A stretch of 39,174 nt of DNA, taken from assembly GCA_021779195.1 (NCBI GenBank), contig JAJYBB010000028.1, positions 1 through 39,174 of the forward strand, given 5' to 3'. This stretch comes from Bacteroidota bacterium. GTDB taxonomy: Bacteria; Bacteroidota; Bacteroidia; Bacteroidales; Paludibacteraceae. Below are positions 31,837 to 39,174 of the stretch, one piece after another. Numbering within the stretch: the stretch's first letter is position 1; every line of letters starts with the position of its first letter. Below the pieces are notes generated by a model that made no database searches, was not told the origin of the DNA, and saw only the letters and a list, made by a program, of their open reading frames with translations. The translations under genes and the position numbers were made by a program.

Positions 31837-34800
31837 ATGAGAATCAAACATATATTGATATGTCTGTTTATGATTGCGGGCATAGCAAATGCCCAGTTTC
31901 AAAACTACATGTTGAAAGATACTGATGCAGCAACTGATAATCATACCTACGTGGGCAGGGATTACGTCAGGTTACTGCCGGGTTATCATTTCTCCGCAAC
32001 AGAACATGGCAAAACCATGCATGCGAAAGTACAAAGCGCCGTGTCAACTACTGATGCCAATAACTTTGTGGCTATTGCCATTCCTCCAATCGGAGGAACA
32101 TCCGATGATGTAACAGCTATAGATAAAAGCAAAGCAGTTGGACAGATACCAATTTCTTCTTCGGTAAGTCCATCGGGGGCCAAATGCTACAATGTGCCTA
32201 TCGAAACAGTTCCGGGACGAATGGGCTTCCAACCCAATATATCGCTCTCCTACAACAGCCAGGCCGGAAACGGCGTAGTCGGGATGGGTTGGAGTATCAG
32301 TGGGCTATCGTCGATTGAACGGGTAAATAAAACAGTGTTCTTTGATGGAAAAAACGATATTCCTGCTTTAACCATTGAGGATGCATTTGCACTGGATGGG
32401 ATGCGTTTAATTGAAACTCCTAACACCCGGACAAGCACACAAATGAGCTTTGAAACCGTACAAGGGAATACTAAAGTGACAGCCTATATAACAGGTAATA
32501 TCGTAAAATACTTTAAAGTTTTGTATCCGAACGGGAATACAGGCCTTTTTGGTTTTGATACCAATACCACTTCAAGGCTTTCTTATCCGGTTACATCACT
32601 GACCGATCTGAATGGAAGCGTGATTACTTTTTCGTATACATTGGACACTGTGGATTTGAATTCAGGAAGCACGAATGAATCCTATTATATTGATGAAATA
32701 AATTATGGTAAATGTGCTGATAAACCTGATTTTGCAAAAATAAAGTTCAGGTATTTCACTACAAGGCCCGATATAATGGTCGCATTTCAATCCACAAAAT
32801 CAAATATTGTTCGGAATCTTTTGTCTAAAATTGAAAGTTTTGTAAATACCGACTCTGTGCGTTGTTATCAGCTTGGCTATACAAGTGTTGATCCGAAAAC
32901 ACCCTTAAATGTAAATGATGTTTCCAGATTGATTCAAATAAACAGTACGGCCAACGGAGAGAGAATAAATCCAATAAAAATATATTATGGCGAAGATGTT
33001 AGTCAAACAGTAAAAAGTACCCAAAATACTTATACCAATGCTAATTTTAATTTAAGTCAGGTTAATGCAATTCGTGGAAAATTTGATGTAAATCCACAAA
33101 ATGATGCCTTATTGGTTTACCCAAAAAAAGAAGCCTATAATAGGCTATCTAATGGAACTTATACAACAAATTATCTGAATAACGAGGCAATAAATGTGTA
33201 CCAGAATGTGAAAGATGGTAGTTCAGTTCCTTGTCCGGTTATAGATAATGGTATCGAAATTCCATTTGCTACAGGTGCTGGATTCGAAAATGTATTTGCA
33301 GCCAATGTGGATGGAAAAGGACAGGATGAGATTGTAAAAGTGAATGTGAAATATGTAAATTTCTACGATTATTACAAAGAATACCTTACATTTAATATAT
33401 ATAGCGTTAATAGTAATAAAAAGTTACAGTTGTTTAATAGTATTGACTATTCGTTAGGTGTGGCACTATCCTCTGGGTTAGGAACGTATGCGGTGACACC
33501 CTGGAAATTTTACACCGGTAATTTTACGGGACATGGGAAAACGGAAGCATTAGCATTGTCGAAAGATAACAGTATAAAAAACAATGCATTACTTATATAT
33601 TTAGATGGTACTGCAACGAATATCCTTACACAAAGTAACTTGACAAATGATTCAACCGAGCTGATTTATCCGATGGATATTGATGGAGACGGACAGACTG
33701 AGATTGTAGATGTAAGAGCTGATCAAACCTATTTATATAAATTTGTAGCTGGTACCGGTTTTCAACCTGTTGGTACTTGGGCATTAACGACAACTGATTT
33801 TAATGAGGCTAATGCACGACAAATACTATTTGCTGATTTAAATGGGGATGGAAATATTGATATTATTCGTTCACCAAGACCTCAGGAACCTAAATGGGAT
33901 GTATTTCCTACAAGGTATGCTCCTTCATGGTTCAGTAGTTTGCCAGTATGGAAACCGTATGTTGCATGTGATATTTGTGGATATATTCACATTCCGCCTA
34001 TTATTGGAGCAGAAGATGGTAAATTATATAATAAAAAATATATTGAAAAAAATAGTACCGGGGTTATTGACCACAACAATCCGGGATCACCTTATGCACC
34101 AGGGTATACACCGGATGGATATCAATATCCGAATATTTTAAGTGGTGGAAAAGAATATGAAGTAGCATGTCCTGGTTGCGGAAAAACACGAAGGTTTACA
34201 ATACCTGTTTGGGATGCCATGCATTGTTGGCAAGATAATAGTGAACTGTCAACTTTTCTGTCAGATGAAGTATACTGTCCAAATCCTGCTCATGGTTTAT
34301 TGACTTTTACAACAACAATAAATAAAAGTGATTGGTCTTATACTCCTCCTCCTGAACAAGACCCAGTGCCAATTAGTCATAATGACTGGATATATCAATA
34401 TACAAATGGTTGCACGATTGTAAAAACAGAAACAGTCAATGGAATAGCCCGGTTAAATAATTATAAATATTCCATTCATGAATTGAATGGCGATGATATA
34501 CCTGATTTAATAATTCAGACCGGCATTGGTTTTACATCCTACACTTTTGATACAAAAAGCAGAAGTTTTCAAAATTCAGCAACGAATTTTTATGATCCAA
34601 CTCTGACCAACTCATTCGAACTGTTAGACTATGATATTAATTCAGCACATTCATATTCTTCTCTTTTAGCGTTAGGCTCCAATTATCTGATAAGTTTTGA
34701 GTTCCCATTTAATCATACACGCAGCGGTATGGTTTCACTAATGGTAAATAGTTTGGGAGTTGCTGACAAAACGGATTACAGCCAGCTATCCCAGGGTACA

Positions 34801-37800
34801 AATTACACAATGGGAAATTCAGCGATTTTCCCGTATACCGACTATAATGGCTCGATGTGGGTAACAAGCCAGACAAATGCCATGTATAATAAACAAATGA
34901 TAGGTAATGCAACCTATTCTTATGCCGGAGCCATTGCCCATAATCAGGGTTTGGGGTTGCTAGGATTTAGCTCCATGGTATCAACTGACTTGATGAAGAA
35001 CAAGACGGTTACTACTGAATTTGATCCTGTACATTCCGGAGCTGTAACCCATCAAACATCTAATGAAGCAGAATCAAGTTTCACTTATGATTTCAGTACA
35101 TGGACCAAAACCAAAATGAAATTGTTACTCACCAATAAGACAGTAACAGATAAACTGAGGGGAAATACAGTATCTGTAAGTTATCCGATTGATAAATACG
35201 ACATTTATGGAAATGCAGGAAAGGAAGTAACCAATTTTGGTGGTGGAATAACATCAACTGTTACCAATACTTACGATAACCGGATTGGTGATGTCAATTT
35301 GATTGGATTGCTGACGAACAGAGTTACCACCAATGTGCGTGGAACGAATACTTCAAGCCAAACCGAAGAATATGTGTATCCTACCGATAATCGGTTGCAG
35401 TATGCCCGAAAGTATGTTGGCACGAATATGATTACACAAACCGAATATAAGTATAATACTTCTTATGGAACGGTAAGTGATGAAATAATGCATAATATTC
35501 CTACGAATGATTATTTGACCACATCGTACACCTACTGGGATAATGATAAATGTTCCTTGAAAACCAAAACAGATCCAATGGGGATTAGCACATCTTATTC
35601 ATATAATTTCGATAAACGTTATTTAACAGGAGTTACTGATTATTTAAATAATACGCTTACTTTTGGTTATGACAATTGGCGGCGCAGGAATAGTGAAACT
35701 TCAGCCTATTCAACCGGAACAGTTTTTTCAACTACTACCATTGATTTAAACTGGAATACGGCTGAATCGGAGCCCAAAAGACTGATAAAGGAAAAGGTAG
35801 CAACTACTAATCAGCCTGAAACTACCACTTATGCCGATGCTTTCGGACGTGAAACACGTAAAACGATTGTAGGATTTGATGGTTCACTTGTGTATGCCGA
35901 TAAGGAATATGATAATTTCGGACATTTACTCAGCAGCACAGCTCCTTATAAAACTACTCCACTGTGGACGACCTACAGGTATGACGAATTTGACCGCCCT
36001 ATAAGCGTGGTTCAACCCAATGGAAGCACAAGGTCTTATGCCTATAGTGGCAATACGGTATCCGAAAATAAAGACGGCATATCTACTTCCAAAACCACTG
36101 ATGCAACCGGTATGCTCGTTAATTCAACTGATAACGGAGGATCTGTAACGTACGCCTACCGGGCAGATGGACAGCCGGACAATGTAAATGCAGCAGGAGT
36201 AGTTACCAGTTTTGAATATAATGATCCGTATAACCGCCAAACTAAACTGATTGACCCGAGTGCCGGAACGGTAGGAACGGCTTACAATGATGCCGGTCAT
36301 CAGGTAACGCAAACATGGAACAGTGGAAAAAATATCACAACTGTAATAAATCAGTATGGACAGCCAACAAGTAAAATCACAAATGATTTGGTGAACACTG
36401 ATATAACCACCTCGTATGGGTATGATTCTTACGGAAGACCAACAAGCAGCACCAGTACCAATGGGACTTCCAAAGGATTGGTTTATGACCCAATAACTGG
36501 GCGTTTAAGTAGTATGTCTGAAACAGTAAACGGTAAAACCTATCAGGAAGTGTATGGATATGATAAAGCGCGAATAGGTAACATAACATACAATACCGGT
36601 TCAGGAACTACACTGGTTAACCTGACCTCTGTGGTATATAAATACAATACCAACGGGTATTTGTACCGGTTAGAAGATGATTCGGGCAATCGGTTTAGTG
36701 AAACCAACAGCATGAATGAGTTAGGTCAGGAAACTTCGGTATTGCTGGGTAACGGGTTGACCACCACCAAAAGCTATACACCTGAAGGATTATGGACAAA
36801 TGTTACTACAACGAACAATATTCAGAATATGAATTATGACTTTAACCGCGTAACCGGTACATTGAATTCAAGAACAGATGTGGTACATGGTTTAAATGAA
36901 AGCTTTACGTATGATAATTTATACCGTCTGAAAAACTACGGTTCAAAAACCGTGGATTATTACCCGAACGGGAATATCCAGAATAAAGCCGATGTAGGTA
37001 CATATACTTATCCCGATGCAAGTAAACCTTATACACTGACCTCGGTAAATACAAGTTCAGATTTGGCGAATGAACTGAATGTAACTTATACGGTGCTGTC
37101 ACGACCAACTTCTATTAGTAATGCCAACGGATTATCGGTTGCATTCAGCTATAACGATGATTACGACAGGGCAACTATGCAGGTAAAACAAGGCACTACC
37201 GAAACGCTAAGCAAAACCTACTTTGCCGGTGGCAAGTACGAGATTGAAACGGTAGGAGGAGTTGATAAACAGCGGTTGTACGTGGACGGTTCGTCTTACA
37301 ATGCTTCGGTATTACTGGAGAAAACCGGAAGTGCTGGTGCTCAAACCTACTATTTGCATCGCGATTATTTGGGAAGTATTACTCAAATTACAGATAATAA
37401 TGCTAATTTAGCCGCCGAATACAGTTATGATGCGTGGGGGCGCCTGCGTAATCCGGTGGATTGGACACCTTATACCCAAAGTCAATTGCAACAATATTCT
37501 ATGCCTTATGGAGGACGGGGTTATACCGGGCATGAACAATTGAATCAGTTTGGACTAATTAATATGAATGCCCGCTTGTACGATCCGTTGCTGGGTAGGT
37601 TTTTAGCACCCGATCCACAAGTGGCTAACCCTGAAACTACAAATGGGTTCAACCGGTTCATGTATGCGTCGGATAATCCAATGATGTATGTGGATATTAA
37701 TGGTGAAGATGGACTTCCTTGGTGGTGGTTTGGAGGTGATAATTATCCAACAGGGGGATACCAACCTGATTACAATTCTAACCCGGGAAGTATTAATTCA

Positions 37801-38613
37801 AGCAATCACCTTTATAATCCATATTCCGGTCCGGGTTCAGGCTATCAGGGTGGCGGTTATTCCGGTTATAGCGGTGGAAGTTATGGTGGTAATTACAGCG
37901 GAAATACAACTGCGGCAGGGAGTATATTATTTTCGTTTTTACAAGAGCTTATTTATGGTTCAAGCCAGAATTCCGGTACAGGATCAGGGTCATGGTTAAG
38001 TTATAAACCGGCTGTACCTACTTCACCTAAATCAAGTTCTATAGCTTCAAAACCAATAAACCTGCCTAAACCTGTAGGTACCGGTGCTTCAAGCGTGTAT
38101 TCTGGTGGAGGAAGTAGAAGAGGTGGCGGAGTAAATTTTAAGATGCCAGGCGTTGAATTTTATGCTGGACTAGCTACAACTACAGGCAACGTAGCTTTTT
38201 ATAGTAAAAAATATGATCTTTGGATTGGCAAGAATATGAAATTATACAATTGGAATTATCATGGTGGTCGTATTGGAGGTATGAAAACTGGAAGAATAAT
38301 TTCAAGGGCATTTAAATTTGCAGGGTGGGTTTTAGGTGGATATAATTTTTACAAAATAAATAATGAGAATCTGTGGAAATTTAATTATACGAATGTAAGC
38401 GAAAATGCTTCAAATGTATATTCAACACTTGGTGGAATTTATGGTGCAGCTTGGTCTATTGGATGGGAAGGTGGTAGATTAATCACAAATACCGAATGGT
38501 ATCAAAATATGAGGTTTAATTATTTTTATAATCATTGGGAAAATCTAGTAGGAAAACCATCAGAAGTTAATGAAGATTTATGGTATTATTTTTATGAAAA
38601 TTACAACAGATGA
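31837..38613 (+). CDS. Giant SpvB/VCBS/RHS polymorphic-toxin-like protein
   Basis: 2258 residues with a Sec signal peptide (cleavage near ANA|Q, residue 20). An SpvB/TcB-type N-terminal domain spans about 95-260 (VPGRMGFQPNISLSYNSQAG, VGMGWSISGLSSIERV). VCBS/FG-GAP repeats include DIDGDGQTEI (614) and DLNGDGNIDI (667), with ELNGDDIPDL near 880. A Cys-rich insertion lies at 711-820. YD/RHS repeats run from about 1100 to 1880 (e.g. YDSYGRPTSS, YDAWGRLRN). The RHS-associated core ends GRFLAPDP...FNRFMYASDNPMMYVDINGED (Asp1958). The remaining 300 residues are a Gly/Ser/Tyr-rich linker and a hydrophobic variable tip, the candidate toxin. The TcB plus TcC layout in one chain predicts a hollow cocoon around the tip. 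There is no T9SS tail. The stop overlaps the candidate immunity gene. Confidence 0.9.
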   Translation: MRIKHILICLFMIAGIANAQFQNYMLKDTDAATDNHTYVGRDYVRLLPGYHFSATEHGKTMHAKVQSAVSTTDANNFVAIAIPPIGGTSDDVTAIDKSKAVGQIPISSSVSPSGAKCYNVPIETVPGRMGFQPNISLSYNSQAGNGVVGMGWSISGLSSIERVNKTVFFDGKNDIPALTIEDAFALDGMRLIETPNTRTSTQMSFETVQGNTKVTAYITGNIVKYFKVLYPNGNTGLFGFDTNTTSRLSYPVTSLTDLNGSVITFSYTLDTVDLNSGSTNESYYIDEINYGKCADKPDFAKIKFRYFTTRPDIMVAFQSTKSNIVRNLLSKIESFVNTDSVRCYQLGYTSVDPKTPLNVNDVSRLIQINSTANGERINPIKIYYGEDVSQTVKSTQNTYTNANFNLSQVNAIRGKFDVNPQNDALLVYPKKEAYNRLSNGTYTTNYLNNEAINVYQNVKDGSSVPCPVIDNGIEIPFATGAGFENVFAANVDGKGQDEIVKVNVKYVNFYDYYKEYLTFNIYSVNSNKKLQLFNSIDYSLGVALSSGLGTYAVTPWKFYTGNFTGHGKTEALALSKDNSIKNNALLIYLDGTATNILTQSNLTNDSTELIYPMDIDGDGQTEIVDVRADQTYLYKFVAGTGFQPVGTWALTTTDFNEANARQILFADLNGDGNIDIIRSPRPQEPKWDVFPTRYAPSWFSSLPVWKPYVACDICGYIHIPPIIGAEDGKLYNKKYIEKNSTGVIDHNNPGSPYAPGYTPDGYQYPNILSGGKEYEVACPGCGKTRRFTIPVWDAMHCWQDNSELSTFLSDEVYCPNPAHGLLTFTTTINKSDWSYTPPPEQDPVPISHNDWIYQYTNGCTIVKTETVNGIARLNNYKYSIHELNGDDIPDLIIQTGIGFTSYTFDTKSRSFQNSATNFYDPTLTNSFELLDYDINSAHSYSSLLALGSNYLISFEFPFNHTRSGMVSLMVNSLGVADKTDYSQLSQGTNYTMGNSAIFPYTDYNGSMWVTSQTNAMYNKQMIGNATYSYAGAIAHNQGLGLLGFSSMVSTDLMKNKTVTTEFDPVHSGAVTHQTSNEAESSFTYDFSTWTKTKMKLLLTNKTVTDKLRGNTVSVSYPIDKYDIYGNAGKEVTNFGGGITSTVTNTYDNRIGDVNLIGLLTNRVTTNVRGTNTSSQTEEYVYPTDNRLQYARKYVGTNMITQTEYKYNTSYGTVSDEIMHNIPTNDYLTTSYTYWDNDKCSLKTKTDPMGISTSYSYNFDKRYLTGVTDYLNNTLTFGYDNWRRRNSETSAYSTGTVFSTTTIDLNWNTAESEPKRLIKEKVATTNQPETTTYADAFGRETRKTIVGFDGSLVYADKEYDNFGHLLSSTAPYKTTPLWTTYRYDEFDRPISVVQPNGSTRSYAYSGNTVSENKDGISTSKTTDATGMLVNSTDNGGSVTYAYRADGQPDNVNAAGVVTSFEYNDPYNRQTKLIDPSAGTVGTAYNDAGHQVTQTWNSGKNITTVINQYGQPTSKITNDLVNTDITTSYGYDSYGRPTSSTSTNGTSKGLVYDPITGRLSSMSETVNGKTYQEVYGYDKARIGNITYNTGSGTTLVNLTSVVYKYNTNGYLYRLEDDSGNRFSETNSMNELGQETSVLLGNGLTTTKSYTPEGLWTNVTTTNNIQNMNYDFNRVTGTLNSRTDVVHGLNESFTYDNLYRLKNYGSKTVDYYPNGNIQNKADVGTYTYPDASKPYTLTSVNTSSDLANELNVTYTVLSRPTSISNANGLSVAFSYNDDYDRATMQVKQGTTETLSKTYFAGGKYEIETVGGVDKQRLYVDGSSYNASVLLEKTGSAGAQTYYLHRDYLGSITQITDNNANLAAEYSYDAWGRLRNPVDWTPYTQSQLQQYSMPYGGRGYTGHEQLNQFGLINMNARLYDPLLGRFLAPDPQVANPETTNGFNRFMYASDNPMMYVDINGEDGLPWWWFGGDNYPTGGYQPDYNSNPGSINSSNHLYNPYSGPGSGYQGGGYSGYSGGSYGGNYSGNTTAAGSILFSFLQELIYGSSQNSGTGSGSWLSYKPAVPTSPKSSSIASKPINLPKPVGTGASSVYSGGGSRRGGGVNFKMPGVEFYAGLATTTGNVAFYSKKYDLWIGKNMKLYNWNYHGGRIGGMKTGRIISRAFKFAGWVLGGYNFYKINNENLWKFNYTNVSENASNVYSTLGGIYGAAWSIGWEGGRLITNTEWYQNMRFNYFYNHWENLVGKPSEVNEDLWYYFYENYNR
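33967..34296 (+). other. Cys-rich zinc-ribbon-like insertion inside the RHS protein
   Basis: Residues 711-820 of the giant RHS protein carry CDIC (711-714), CPGC (778-781), Cys797, and CPNPAH (Cys814, His819). They sit between two VCBS calcium-type repeats. Paired CxxC knuckles of this kind usually bind zinc. The rest of the protein's first 1900 residues has few cysteines, so the cluster stands out. Confidence 0.65.
36618..36798 (+). repeat. RHS core segment duplicated at the window end (parent copy)
   Basis: These 181 bases (residues 1595-1654 of the RHS protein) recur at 38994-39174 with four base differences by hand alignment. Two differences are synonymous and two change one Asp codon to Ser. 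Confidence 0.95.
37711..38610 (+). other. Variable C-terminal tip (candidate toxin) of the RHS protein
   Basis: Residues 1959-2258, downstream of the conserved core end NGED. A low-complexity Gly/Tyr/Ser linker (1959 to about 2110) leads to a tip of about 145 residues. That tip has YDLWIGKNMKLYNWNYHGG, then a hydrophobic helix (FKFAGWVLGGYNF) and a glycine-zipper-like stretch (STLGGIYGAAWSIGWEGG). No nuclease or other catalytic motif is visible. The hydrophobic Gly-zipper and the membrane nature of the neighbouring immunity candidate favour a pore-forming or membrane-acting toxin. I recall similar 'W.GKN.K.Y' tips on other Bacteroidota RHS proteins, without a known activity. Confidence 0.6.
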
Positions 38614-38993
38614 AAATACTAAAAGTAATATATTATAATTCATATCTCTTCTATAAGAGAATATTGAAGGAAGATGATCCTCATTTTACAACAGTTTTAG
38701 CACTAAGTTTTTTATTTTCTGTGTATACTTTTAGTGTTTTTGATATATTTCTTTCATTGATTTTTCGTCAAAGAACAAGTCTTATTTTTAATATTTGTCA
38801 ATGGATTATTATAACATTAATAATGTATATTTTATTTTTATATAAAAATAAAGGAGAATATATTGTAAAGAAAGAAAAACCAATACTATATAATCAACAA
38901 GTCTCAAGAATAGTTACAATTATTTTTTTTATTGGTGGAATAATTCTGATTTTTTTTGAACGTTGGTTTATTCATAAAATTTCTGGATTATAA
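38610..38993 (+). CDS. Three-helix membrane protein, candidate immunity protein
   Basis: 127 residues with three hydrophobic helices (about 28-50, 58-77, 100-119), Lys/Arg-rich loops and no signal peptide. The start codon overlaps the RHS stop by 4 bases (ATGA), the tight coupling usual for toxin-immunity pairs. The gene is much more AT-rich than the RHS core: hand counts give about 20% G+C over four 60-base lines (38701-38940), against 45% for the line at 37441. That fits horizontal acquisition together with the toxin tip. I recognise no family. If the tip is membrane-active, an inner-membrane antitoxin would make sense. Confidence 0.65.
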   Translation: MKILKVIYYNSYLFYKRILKEDDPHFTTVLALSFLFSVYTFSVFDIFLSLIFRQRTSLIFNICQWIIITLIMYILFLYKNKGEYIVKKEKPILYNQQVSRIVTIIFFIGGIILIFFERWFIHKISGL

Positions 38994-39174
38994 TAACCTG
39001 ACTTCAGTGGTATATAAATACAATACCAACGGGTATTTGTACCGGTTAGAAGATAGTTCGGGCAATCGGTTTAGTGAAACCAACAGCATGAATGAGTTAG
39101 GTCAGGAAACTTCGGTATTGCTGGGTAACGGGTTGACCACCACCAAAAGCTATACACCTGAAGGATTATGGACA
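38994..39174 (+). pseudogene. Displaced (orphan) RHS core fragment, continues past the window
   Basis: Starting one base after the immunity stop codon, the sequence becomes about 98% identical to 36618-36798. In frame it encodes NLTSVVYKYNTNGYLYRLED and onward, the same 60 residues with Asp changed to Ser once. The similarity starts abruptly, with none upstream of 38994. There is no start codon at the junction; the frame has an upstream stop at 38947-38949, and the first in-frame ATG is in NSMNEL. It should run on through the core into another C-terminal tip. It is silent unless recombined with the full-length gene. Confidence 0.9.

Noticed and set aside
33842-34141. 99-codon second frame within the RHS gene
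   Set aside because: Out-of-frame shadow; the main frame has clear VCBS motifs over the same stretch.

Overview
The window comes from a Bacteroidota chromosome, most likely of the order Bacteroidales. The evidence is NigD-like and DUF3244-type proteins, two proteins ending in type IX secretion (T9SS) sorting domains, TAnnTTTG-type -7 promoter boxes, no clear Shine-Dalgarno sites, and the purH-mreB-mreC-mreD-mrdA-rodA gene order. All family assignments were made by reading motifs; no search was run.

Layout. (1) Positions 1-6.7 kb: the first codons of an IS1595-like transposase run off the left edge. They are followed by an alpha/beta hydrolase, a U32 Fe-S protein, an outer-membrane-type protein, the tRNA dihydrouridine synthase dusB and an M13 metallopeptidase lipoprotein, which ends at a strong intrinsic terminator. 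(2) 6.3-25.4 kb: a long run of minus-strand, mostly housekeeping genes. These are a small basic protein, tsaE, uvrC, mnmG, a NigD-like lipoprotein, galM and galK, rodA-mrdA-mreD-mreC-mreB (cell elongation machinery), purH, and a TPR/transmembrane/HTH regulator. Two parS-like sites lie between mnmG and uvrC, which hints that the chromosome origin region is near. (3) 25.6-28.6 kb: an accessory zone with a DUF3244-type secreted protein, a conserved-looking small protein, and a cytosolic protein plus membrane protein pair of unknown role. (4) 28.8-39.2 kb: a secretion and polymorphic-toxin locus.

The most interesting part is region 4. A 2258-residue Sec-exported SpvB/VCBS/RHS protein carries a conserved RHS core followed by a variable, Gly-rich and hydrophobic C-terminal tip. 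Its stop codon overlaps (ATGA) a very AT-rich gene for a three-helix membrane protein, a good immunity candidate. One base after that gene's stop, a 181-bp near-identical copy of the internal RHS core begins abruptly and runs off the window. This is the expected signature of C-terminal cassette displacement in Rhs-type toxin loci. Upstream in the same direction are two small secreted proteins, each with a single YD-repeat motif and a T9SS sorting domain, and a CUB-like fibre protein. The giant RHS protein has no T9SS tail of its own, so these small proteins are candidates for secretion or anchoring partners. That idea is inference. The RHS protein also carries an unusual Cys-rich, zinc-ribbon-like insertion between its VCBS repeats.
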